NCBI RefSeq assembly: GCF_900102535.1 | Contig: NZ_FNBP01000001.1 | Location: forward strand, 248,001-312,000 | DNA from: Sulfitobacter delicatus | GTDB lineage: Bacteria; Pseudomonadota; Alphaproteobacteria; Rhodobacterales; Rhodobacteraceae | Direction of reading: 5' to 3' | DNA length: 64,000 nt | In this document: positions 8,147 to 15,312 of the stretch, one piece after another | How positions within the stretch are numbered: the first letter of the stretch is position 1 | How the letters are laid out: each line of letters begins with the position of its first letter | Program-made: the position numbers and the translations under genes | The notes under the pieces: generated by a model | Told to the model about the DNA's origin: nothing | What the model saw: the letters and a program-made list of their open reading frames with translations, nothing else | The model's database searches: none

Positions 8147-10945
8147 ATGACATTTGGCAAAGGCCACCACCTGCATCTGATCGACGGCTCGGCCTTCATC
8201 TTTCGCGCCTATCACGCCCTGCCGCCGCTGACGCGCAAGTCCGACGGCATGCCCATCGGGGCGGTCGCCGGGTTTTGCAACATGCTGCACCGCTATGTGG
8301 AGGGCAACACCGGCCCCAATGCGCCGACCCATGTGGCGGTGATTTTCGACAAGGGCAGCCATACCTTCCGCAACGACATGTACGACCAGTACAAGGCCAA
8401 CCGCGAGGCGATGCCCGAAGACCTGCGCCCGCAGATCCCGCTGACCCGCACTGCGACGGCGGCGTTTAACATCGCCTGCAAAGAGCTTGAGGGCTATGAG
8501 GCCGACGACATCATCGCCACCCTCGCCGTGCAGGCCCGCGCCTCCGGGGGCCGCTGCACCATCATCAGCTCCGACAAGGATCTGATGCAATTGGTCGGCG
8601 ACGGCGTGGAAATGCTCGACGCGATGAAGAACAAGACCATCGACCGCGATGGGGTGTTCGAGAAGTTTGGCGTCTATCCTGAGCGCGTCGTCGATGTGCA
8701 AGCACTGGCGGGCGATTCGGTTGATAACGTGCCCGGCGCGCCCGGCATCGGGATCAAGACGGCGGCATTGCTGATCAATGAGTTTGGCGATCTCGACGCG
8801 CTCTTGGAACGTGCCGAAGAGATCAAGCAACCCAAACGTCGCCAGACCCTGATCGACCATGCCGAGCAAATCCGCCTGAGCCGCAGCCTTGTGCTGCTGG
8901 ATGAAAACACGCCGATCGACTTTACCATCGACGACCTCGAAGTCCGCGACCCCGATGCCGACCAATTGCTCGGCTTCCTGTCGGAAATGGAATTCCGCAC
9001 CCTGTCGAAACGCGTGGCCGAGGTGCTGGGTCGCGAAGCGCCTGCCATTCCCGACGCGCCCGCACCGGCCGTCGCCGACGCGCCGCAGGTCGCGGATGTG
9101 CCCTTTGACCACAGCAAATACGAGCAGGTCAGTGACGCCGAAGCGCTGCGGGTCTGGCTCGACCGGATTTATGAGGTCGGCTATGTCGCCGTGGATACCG
9201 AAACCACCGGCCTGAATGAAATGACGGCGGAACTCGTCGGCGTTTCGCTGTCGGTTGAGCCGGGGCAGGCCTGCTATATCCCGCTGACCCATAAGGCGAG
9301 CCGCAGCGACGACCTGTTCGGCTCCGACGACCTCGCCCCCGGCCAGATGCCTTTTGAAGAGGCCCTGCAACTGCTGACGCCGATGCTGGAGGACCCCGCG
9401 ATCCTCAAGATCGGGCAAAATATGAAATACGACGGCAAGATCTTTGCCCAGTTGGGCATCACCGTCGCCCCCATCGACGACACCATGTTGATGTCCTACG
9501 CGATGCACGCGGGCCTGCATGGGCATGGCATGGATGCGCTTTCGGAACGCTACCTCGGCCACACGCCCCTGCCGATCAAACCACTGCTGGGCAGTGGCAA
9601 ATCCGCCGTGACCTTCGACAAGGTGCCGATGGAAGACGCCGTCCCCTATGCGGCTGAAGACGCCGATGTCACCCTGCGCCTCTGGCAGTTGTTCAAGCCG
9701 CAATTGCACCGCGCCGAGGTCACAAAAGTTTACGAAACACTTGAGCGCCCGCTGGTGCCGGTGCTGGCGCAAATGGAACGCGCGGGCATCTTGGTCGATC
9801 GCGACACGCTCAGCCGCATGTCGAACGCCTTTGCCCAGAAAATGGCGGGGCTGGAGGCTGACATTCACGAGCTGGCGGGCGAGACTTTCAACGTCGGCTC
9901 TCCGGCGCAGCTTGGCGAGATCCTCTTTGACAAGATGGGCCTTCAGGGCGGCAAGAAGGGCAAGGCGGGCAAATATTCCACCGGCGCGGATGTGCTGGAG
10001 GATTTGGCGACCGAGCATGACCTCGCCCGCCGGGTGTTGGACTGGCGGCAGTTGTCGAAGCTGAAATCCACTTACACCGACGCCTTGCAGGACCATGTGA
10101 ACGCCGACACGGGCCGGGTGCACACCTGCTATTCCATCGCGGGTGCGGCCACGGGGCGTTTGGCCTCGACCGACCCGAACTTGCAGAACATCCCGATCCG
10201 CTCGGAAGAAGGCCGCCGCATCCGCGAGGCTTTTGTCGCGCCCGAGGGCAAGGTGTTGGTGGCGCTGGACTACAGCCAGATCGAGCTGCGGATTCTGGCG
10301 CATATTGCCCAGATCGACGCGCTCAAGGAAGCCTTTCAACGTGGCGATGACATCCACGCCATGACCGCGTCCGAGATGTTCGACGTGCCGATGGACCAGA
10401 TGACCCCGGAAATTCGCCGCAACGCCAAAGCGATTAACTTTGGCGTGATCTACGGCATTTCCGGCTTTGGCCTCGCGCGTAACCTGCGCATTCCTCGGGC
10501 CGAGGCGCAGGGTTTCATCGACCGCTATTTCGAGCGTTTCCCCGGCATCCGCACCTATATGGACGACACCAAGGCTTTCGCCAAAGAGCACGGCTATGTG
10601 CAGACGCTGTTCGGTCGCCGGATCAACACGCCCAACATCGGTGCGAAAGGCCCGCAGGCTGGGTTCGCCGCCCGCGCCGCAATCAATGCGCCGATCCAAG
10701 GCACCGCCGCCGATGTGATCCGCCGCGCGATGATCCGCATGCCTGCAGCGATTGCAGACCTGCCCGCGACGATGCTCTTGCAGGTGCATGACGAACTGCT
10801 CTTCGAGGTCGAAAAGGGGGCCGAAGACGCGCTGATCGCCGCGGCGCGTGAGGTGATGGAGAATGCCAATGATCCGGTGGTGAAGCTGGATGTGAAGCTG
10901 ACCGTGGATGCGGGTGTGGGTGCCGACTGGGCGGAGGCGCATTGA
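8147..10945 (+). CDS. polA: DNA polymerase I
   Basis: A 932-residue enzyme for Okazaki fragment processing and repair. The N-terminal 5'-nuclease domain covers about 1-290 (HLIDGSAFIFRAYHALPP; DDIIATLA; SSDKDLMQLV). The 3'-5' exonuclease domain at about 325-520 keeps the DxE motif (VAVDTETTGLN, Asp near 350), so proofreading is probably active. The polymerase domain follows, with motif A ALDYSQIELRIL near 705, motif B RRNAKAINFGVIYG near 757-770 and motif C LQVHDELLFE near 880. GGAG lies a suitable distance before ATG 8147. The stop overlaps the start of a 68-codon gene (TGATG). Confidence 0.98.
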   Translation: MTFGKGHHLHLIDGSAFIFRAYHALPPLTRKSDGMPIGAVAGFCNMLHRYVEGNTGPNAPTHVAVIFDKGSHTFRNDMYDQYKANREAMPEDLRPQIPLTRTATAAFNIACKELEGYEADDIIATLAVQARASGGRCTIISSDKDLMQLVGDGVEMLDAMKNKTIDRDGVFEKFGVYPERVVDVQALAGDSVDNVPGAPGIGIKTAALLINEFGDLDALLERAEEIKQPKRRQTLIDHAEQIRLSRSLVLLDENTPIDFTIDDLEVRDPDADQLLGFLSEMEFRTLSKRVAEVLGREAPAIPDAPAPAVADAPQVADVPFDHSKYEQVSDAEALRVWLDRIYEVGYVAVDTETTGLNEMTAELVGVSLSVEPGQACYIPLTHKASRSDDLFGSDDLAPGQMPFEEALQLLTPMLEDPAILKIGQNMKYDGKIFAQLGITVAPIDDTMLMSYAMHAGLHGHGMDALSERYLGHTPLPIKPLLGSGKSAVTFDKVPMEDAVPYAAEDADVTLRLWQLFKPQLHRAEVTKVYETLERPLVPVLAQMERAGILVDRDTLSRMSNAFAQKMAGLEADIHELAGETFNVGSPAQLGEILFDKMGLQGGKKGKAGKYSTGADVLEDLATEHDLARRVLDWRQLSKLKSTYTDALQDHVNADTGRVHTCYSIAGAATGRLASTDPNLQNIPIRSEEGRRIREAFVAPEGKVLVALDYSQIELRILAHIAQIDALKEAFQRGDDIHAMTASEMFDVPMDQMTPEIRRNAKAINFGVIYGISGFGLARNLRIPRAEAQGFIDRYFERFPGIRTYMDDTKAFAKEHGYVQTLFGRRINTPNIGAKGPQAGFAARAAINAPIQGTAADVIRRAMIRMPAAIADLPATMLLQVHDELLFEVEKGAEDALIAAAREVMENANDPVVKLDVKLTVDAGVGADWAEAH

Positions 10946-11151
10946 TGGGCGATATGGAGCTTCCCGACGACCTCGCGCAAGCGCTGGAAGAGACCGGCGC
11001 GCAGGCGGGATGGGACGGGTACAGCGATGAGTTGCGCGCCGATGCGTTGGCATGGATTGACGATGCGCGGACAACGACGGCGCGGTCGAAGCGGGTCGAT
11101 GACGTGGCGCGCTTTGCGGGCAAAGGCCTGCCGCCAACGCCGTTTCAGTAA
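10945..11151 (+). CDS. Short YdeI/OmdA-like protein coupled to polA
   Basis: A 68-residue protein starting at ATG 10945, overlapping the polA TGA by one base. The sequence LPDDLAQALEETGAQAGWDGYSDELRADALAWIDDARTTTARSKRVDDVA has the layout of the C-terminal OmdA (YdeI/OmpD-associated) segment, where a Y-x-x-x-I/L...W-I-x-x-A-K/R...R block is conserved. Full YdeI proteins are near 190 residues, so this is either a naturally short member or a remnant. The overlap suggests translation coupled to polA. Function is unknown; the family call is tentative. Confidence 0.65.
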   Translation: MGDMELPDDLAQALEETGAQAGWDGYSDELRADALAWIDDARTTTARSKRVDDVARFAGKGLPPTPFQ

Positions 11152-11156
11152 CGTGA

Positions 11157-11293
11157 GGGCCATCGCCTGCCCGCGGGTCGGCGATCCAACGGCTGGACGT
11201 TGCCACTTTATGGTTCAGCCGTGACGCGACTTAGCCTAATCGCGCCTAGCCTCACCAAATCGCCTACCCGTCCGGGCGGGCAGGCGATGGCCC
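11157..11293. repeat. 137-bp inverted-repeat element with internal hairpins
   Basis: GGGCCATCGCCTGCCCGC at 11157-11174 is repeated as a perfect inverted copy at 11276-11293. Just inside, GGGTCGGCGAT (11175-11185) pairs with ATCGCCTACCC (11259-11269) with one mismatch and a 6-base offset. The interior holds two further hairpins, 11189-11222 (ACGGCTG/CAGCCGT) and 11225-11244 (CGCGA/TCGCG). A transcript would fold into a three-way junction. It fills most of the gap between the short polA-coupled gene and the GST gene. It could be a dispersed palindromic element, a miniature mobile element or a structured RNA; I see no target-site duplication that decides this. Confidence 0.75.
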
Positions 11294-11378
11294 GGCGCCT
11301 GCGGCTTGATTCCGGGCTGGGTGGCAAGATCGTCGTCAGCGCATAGAAACTCACAGCCATTTCCGCTATTCAATCCAC

Positions 11379-11996
11379 ATGACCCCAATCCTCTACTCCT
11401 TCCGCCGCTGCCCCTACGCCATGCGCGCCCGCGTCGCCCTCTCCGCCTCGGGCACACAGGTATACCTGCGCGAGGTCGTCCTGCGCGACAAACCCGAGGC
11501 CTTCCTAGCGGCCTCCCCCACCGCCACCGTGCCCTGCCTCGTGGCTGACAACGGCCCCATCGACGAAAGCCTCGACATCATGAAATGGGCACTGGCGCAG
11601 AACGACCCTGAAGGCTGGCTCGACATGCCAGACGCAGGCCACGACTGGATCGCCCGCGCCGATGGCCCATTCAAAGACGCGCTCGACCGCACCAAATACG
11701 CCACGCGCTACCCTGAAGAAGACCCCGAGGAACAACGCAGCAATGCCGCCGAATTCCTGCAGGACCTCGACGCACAACTGAACGACTGGATCTTCGACCG
11801 CCCTACGCTGGCAGACTATGCGATCCTGCCTTTCGTCCGGCAATTCGCCTTTATCGACAAAACATGGTTCGACGCACAGGATTGGCCCGCCTTACACCAC
11901 TGGCTAGACCGCTTTCTCGCGTCCGAGCGGTTCGAAAGCATCATGACGAAATACCCGCAGTGGCAGCCCGGCGATGCGCCGATATCATTCCCCTAG
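11379..11996 (+). CDS. Glutathione S-transferase family protein
   Basis: A 205-residue protein with an N-terminal thioredoxin-like domain starting ILYSFRRCPYAMRARVAL; the CPYA motif places the likely catalytic Cys11 in the Omega/beta-like or glutaredoxin-2-like group. TATVPCLV contains the cis-Pro of the glutathione site and DESLDIMKWAL its Glu/Ser neighbour. The C-terminal helical domain (LADYAILPFVRQFAFID) is typical. It probably acts in thiol transfer or detoxification in the cytoplasm; the substrate is unknown. Its end overlaps the convergent hyi-like gene by 12 bases. Confidence 0.9.
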   Translation: MTPILYSFRRCPYAMRARVALSASGTQVYLREVVLRDKPEAFLAASPTATVPCLVADNGPIDESLDIMKWALAQNDPEGWLDMPDAGHDWIARADGPFKDALDRTKYATRYPEEDPEEQRSNAAEFLQDLDAQLNDWIFDRPTLADYAILPFVRQFAFIDKTWFDAQDWPALHHWLDRFLASERFESIMTKYPQWQPGDAPISFP

Positions 11997-12752
11997 CGCC
12001 GCGACCCAGCCTAAGGTTTCTTCTGTCGGCCCGCCGGGGTGATATTCGCCACTGACCCAACCGTCATAACCCCGCGCCCTCAGCGCCACAAAGAGCGCAT
12101 TAAAGTCGACATCCCCCGTCCCCGGCGCTCCGCGCGCGGGTGTGTCGCCAAGCTGCACATGCCGGATCAGCGTTGCATATTCCTCAAACACCGCCACCGC
12201 ATCACCGTGGATCATCTGCGCATGAAAACTGTCGAATTGCAGCGCCACATTCGGCGCGTCTATTGCTGCGAGCAGGTCAGCCGCCTGAGCATAATCGTTT
12301 AGAAAATACCCCGGCTTGGCCTGCGGCGAAAGCGGTTCAATCATCAGTGTCACACCTTCGGGTGCCTCAGCCGCCGCGCGCTTCAGGTTCGCGACGAAAG
12401 TCTCTGTTGCCACCGCGCCCTCGGCCTCGCCCGCCATCACATGCACCAGCTTCGGGCGCAAAGCCTCCACATAGCGAGACACCCGCCGCATATCATAGGC
12501 AAAGCGCGCCTCTCCGCCCGGCAGGGCCGCGAATCCGGGCACTCCGCCCGTATAGTTCGGCGGCGGCGCGTTAATGAGAACGAGGTCCAAGCCGTTGCGC
12601 AGCAAGGCCCGCTGGGTTTCCTTGGCCGGCATTTCATAGGGAAAGAGCACTTCGACCGCGCTGAACCCGGCCTCGGCCGCGGCATCAAAACGGTCTAGAT
12701 AGGGCAGCTCCGCCCAAAGGAGCGAAAGATTGGCGGCGGGGGTCATTGGCAT
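11985..12752 (-). CDS. hyi: Hydroxypyruvate isomerase-like TIM-barrel protein
   Basis: A TIM-barrel sugar-isomerase-family protein of about 255 residues. The start region ANLSLLWAELPYLDRFDAAAEAGFSAVEVLFPYE is characteristic of hydroxypyruvate isomerase (Hyi/OtnI), and IEPLSPQAKPGYFLNDYAQA, ALQFDSFHAQ and GDVDFNALF carry the metal-site Glu, Asp and His positions of the family. It would interconvert hydroxypyruvate and tartronate semialdehyde or a related keto sugar. Starts at 12752 (MPMTPAAN) and 12746 are both possible; neither has a strong ribosome site. The gene follows the DUF1285 gene by 19 bases and is probably cotranscribed with it. Confidence 0.88.
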   Translation of the reverse strand: MPMTPAANLSLLWAELPYLDRFDAAAEAGFSAVEVLFPYEMPAKETQRALLRNGLDLVLINAPPPNYTGGVPGFAALPGGEARFAYDMRRVSRYVEALRPKLVHVMAGEAEGAVATETFVANLKRAAAEAPEGVTLMIEPLSPQAKPGYFLNDYAQAADLLAAIDAPNVALQFDSFHAQMIHGDAVAVFEEYATLIRHVQLGDTPARGAPGTGDVDFNALFVALRARGYDGWVSGEYHPGGPTEETLGWVAALGE

Positions 12753-12771
12753 TCTGGGCGGTGGGCTTGGT

Positions 12772-13350
12772 CTATTGCGGCAGATCTTCTGACGGGATGA
12801 TGCCAAAGAATTCCCCGCCCGACCAGACACCAAACCAGCCGTCCAGATGCGCGCCCAGATCAACCAACCGGTAGAAACTCTTGCGGTCAATCAGCGCCTC
12901 CAGATTGCGGCGCACCAGCACATAGGGCGACGGCTCGCCGGTTTCCTCATCACGCACCACGCGGATCGGGTGCTCTCGCCCCGCCTCGGCCACATCGCCC
13001 AGATTGGTTAAAAACCGCAACTGCTGCGCTTCGCCTTCACCTTCGACCTCAAAGTCCACGGCGACAAAGGGCGCGTCTTCGACCGTGATGCCAACCTTCT
13101 CCACAGGGGATTTGAGGAAATAGTCATCCCCCTCACGCCAGAGAATCGATGCGAACAATTTGACCATTTCGATCCGCCCAATCGGCGTGCCTTGGTAAAA
13201 CCACGTCCCGTCGCGTTTGATCTGCATGTCCAGATCGCCACAAAATTCGGGGTTCCACTTCTCCAGCGGCGGCGTTCCGCGCGTTTTCGCGGCCTTGGCA
13301 GCTTGGATGAGACTGTCTGTCGTGGGGGTCACGGTATTTTGTCCGCTCAT
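12772..13350 (-). CDS. DUF1285 domain-containing protein
   Basis: A 192-residue protein starting at MSGQNTVTP (13350). The core LEKWNPEFCGDLDMQIKRDG, WFYQGTPIGRIEMVKLFASI and FLTNLGDVAEAG matches the DUF1285 family, whose structures suggest a ligand- or signal-binding role, still undefined. An in-frame start four codons earlier (13362) has GGGA directly against it, too close for good initiation. The gene is divergent from moxR across a 70-base gap that must hold both promoters. A neighbouring DUF1285/moxR pair is common in Rhodobacterales, which hints at a shared envelope function (inference). Confidence 0.88.
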   Translation of the reverse strand: MSGQNTVTPTTDSLIQAAKAAKTRGTPPLEKWNPEFCGDLDMQIKRDGTWFYQGTPIGRIEMVKLFASILWREGDDYFLKSPVEKVGITVEDAPFVAVDFEVEGEGEAQQLRFLTNLGDVAEAGREHPIRVVRDEETGEPSPYVLVRRNLEALIDRKSFYRLVDLGAHLDGWFGVWSGGEFFGIIPSEDLPQ

Positions 13351-13420
13351 TGGTTTTGCCATTCCCTTTGGTCGCGATACACTTACACCTGAAAGATATA
13401 ACTCCGGGGAAAGAAATGTC

Positions 13421-14428
13421 ATGGCCGAAGCGGATGATCTGATCGCGCATATCGAAGCGTTGACCGAAAAGCTGGCGCAGGCCAAACAGTCGATCACCGG
13501 GCGGTTCGTCGGACAGGAGCAGGTAGTTGACCTTGCCCTGACCGCGCTGCTCTGCGGCGGTCATGGGCTGCTGATCGGCCTGCCGGGTCTGGGCAAGACA
13601 CGGCTGGTGGAAACGCTCGGCACCGTCATGGGCCTGAACGGCAACCGGGTGCAATTCACGCCTGACCTGATGCCCGCCGACATCCTCGGTTCCGAAGTGC
13701 TCGACACCGCGCCTGACGGCAGCCGCGCCTTTCGCTTTATCGAAGGGCCGATTTTCTGCCAGCTGTTGATGGCCGATGAGATCAACCGCGCCAGTCCCCG
13801 CACCCAGTCGGCGCTGCTGCAGGCGATGCAGGAAAAGACTGTGACAGTGGCGGGGCAGGATCGCAGCCTCGGCCAGCCCTTCCACGTGCTCGCCACCCAA
13901 AACCCGATTGAACAAGAAGGCACCTACCCGCTGCCCGAAGCGCAGCTTGACCGTTTCTTGGTGCAGATCGACGTGGCCTACCCCGACCGCGCCACCGAGC
14001 GCGACATCCTGATCGCGACCACCGGCGTCGAAGAGGGCGCGGTGCAACCCGTCTTTACCTCCGAAAACCTGCTGGTTGCCCAAAACCTCCTGCGGCGGAT
14101 GCCGGTGGGCGATAGTGTGGTCGAGCTGATCCTCGATCTGGTCCGCGCGTTCCGCCCCGAGGAGGCCGAAGCCACCCCCGCCGTGCGCGACAGCGTCGCT
14201 TGGGGGCCGGGGCCGCGTGCAGCGCAGGCCTTGATGCTAACCGTGCGGGCGCGTGCCTTGCTCGACGGACGGCTTGCGCCCTCAGCCGAAGACGTGCTGG
14301 CCATGGCCCGCCCGGTGCTGAGCCACCGCATGGCGCTGAACTTCGCGGCCCGTGCGCGGGGCGAGAGCCTGCAAGCGCTGATCGACGAGACCGCCACCCG
14401 ACTGATCGGTAAAAAGGCCGCCGCGTGA
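13421..14428 (+). CDS. moxR: MoxR family AAA+ ATPase
   Basis: A 335-residue ATPase. Walker A is GLPGLGKTRL (about 53-62), Walker B/DEAD-like LLMADEINRASPRTQSALLQ (about 115-134), and the sensor region LATQNPIEQEGTYPLPEAQL with the MoxR-specific QEGTYPLPEAQLDRF block. MoxR proteins act as chaperone-like ATPases that mature or insert metal cofactors, usually with von Willebrand A proteins encoded next door. ATG 13421 has GGGGA in good position; longer in-frame starts run into the divergent gene. It opens a four-gene operon with 4-base overlaps throughout. Confidence 0.94.
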   Translation: MAEADDLIAHIEALTEKLAQAKQSITGRFVGQEQVVDLALTALLCGGHGLLIGLPGLGKTRLVETLGTVMGLNGNRVQFTPDLMPADILGSEVLDTAPDGSRAFRFIEGPIFCQLLMADEINRASPRTQSALLQAMQEKTVTVAGQDRSLGQPFHVLATQNPIEQEGTYPLPEAQLDRFLVQIDVAYPDRATERDILIATTGVEEGAVQPVFTSENLLVAQNLLRRMPVGDSVVELILDLVRAFRPEEAEATPAVRDSVAWGPGPRAAQALMLTVRARALLDGRLAPSAEDVLAMARPVLSHRMALNFAARARGESLQALIDETATRLIGKKAAA

Positions 14429-15312
14429 GCCATTCCCCCCTGTCCCTCAGGGCCGGAGCCGAAGGCGAAGCGGCCCGGTTGCCCGCGCTCTTGGCCCGCG
14501 CCGAGCAACTGGCGGGCGCCGTGCTGCCCGGCGCGCATGGCCGCCGCCGGGCCGGGTCGGGGGATGATTTCTGGCAATACCGCCCGGCGCAGATCGGCGA
14601 CAGCCGCCGCATGGTCGACCACCGCCGCTCGGCGCGGGGCGATCAGGAGTTCGTGCGCGAACGCGAATGGCAAATCGCGCAGTCGGTGATGCTCTGGGTC
14701 GATCAGGGTGCGTCGATGCGCTTTGCGTCGGACAAAGGGTTGCCGGACAAGGCCGACCGCGCGCGTCTGCTGGGATTGGCGCTGTCGATCCTGCTGTTGC
14801 GCGGGGGCGAGCGGGTCGGCCTCACTGGCACCGCGCTCCCGCCCCGGCGTGGCAACCCGCAGATTTTGCGCTTGGCCGAGATGCTTTGCGAAGAAGACAC
14901 CCGCGACTACAGCCCGCCCGAACATCGAGGCATGATCCCCCATGCACGGGCGATTTTCATCTCGGACTTCATGGGCGACCTCGCCCCGGTGCAGACCGCG
15001 CTGACCAAAGCCGCCGACCGTGGCGTGCGCGGCATCCTCTACCACCTGCTTGATCCATCCGAAGAGGCATTCCCCTTCACAGGTCGCACAATCTTTGAAA
15101 GCGTCGGCGGCACCCTGCGCCATGAAACGCTGAAAGCCAACGACCTGCGCGACCGCTATCTCGAGCGCCTCGCCGCCCGCAAAGACGAGCTGCAACACCT
15201 CTGCGCCCGCACCGGTTGGCGCTACGGGCTGCACCACACGGATGCCTCGGCGCAATCCGCGCTGCTCTGGCTCTATGGCGCGCTGGATGCGCGACAAGGG
15301 GGCCGGGCATGA
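14425..15312 (+). CDS. DUF58 domain-containing protein
   Basis: A 295-residue protein with GTG start overlapping the moxR stop by 4 bases. The DUF58 signature is seen at about 48-80: DDFWQYRPAQIGDSRRMVDH then SARGDQEFVRERE (DF-x-x-Y-R-x-x-x-x-G-D-x-x-R). After it comes a VWA-like stretch, SVMLWVDQGASMRF, with D-x-G-x-S in place of the MIDAS DxSxS, so metal binding there is doubtful. No membrane segment is seen. DUF58 proteins partner MoxR ATPases in Bat-like systems. It continues directly into the DUF4159 gene with another ATGA overlap. Confidence 0.92.
   Translation: MSHSPLSLRAGAEGEAARLPALLARAEQLAGAVLPGAHGRRRAGSGDDFWQYRPAQIGDSRRMVDHRRSARGDQEFVREREWQIAQSVMLWVDQGASMRFASDKGLPDKADRARLLGLALSILLLRGGERVGLTGTALPPRRGNPQILRLAEMLCEEDTRDYSPPEHRGMIPHARAIFISDFMGDLAPVQTALTKAADRGVRGILYHLLDPSEEAFPFTGRTIFESVGGTLRHETLKANDLRDRYLERLAARKDELQHLCARTGWRYGLHHTDASAQSALLWLYGALDARQGGRA

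Noticed and set aside
7973-11206. 1077-codon open frame on the minus strand
   Set aside because: It is antisense to polA and reflects high-G+C codon bias; the polA protein is complete with all motifs and the antisense product has no recognisable domain.
13978-15297. 439-codon minus-strand frame across moxR and DUF58
   Set aside because: Shadow of two well-supported coupled genes on the other strand.
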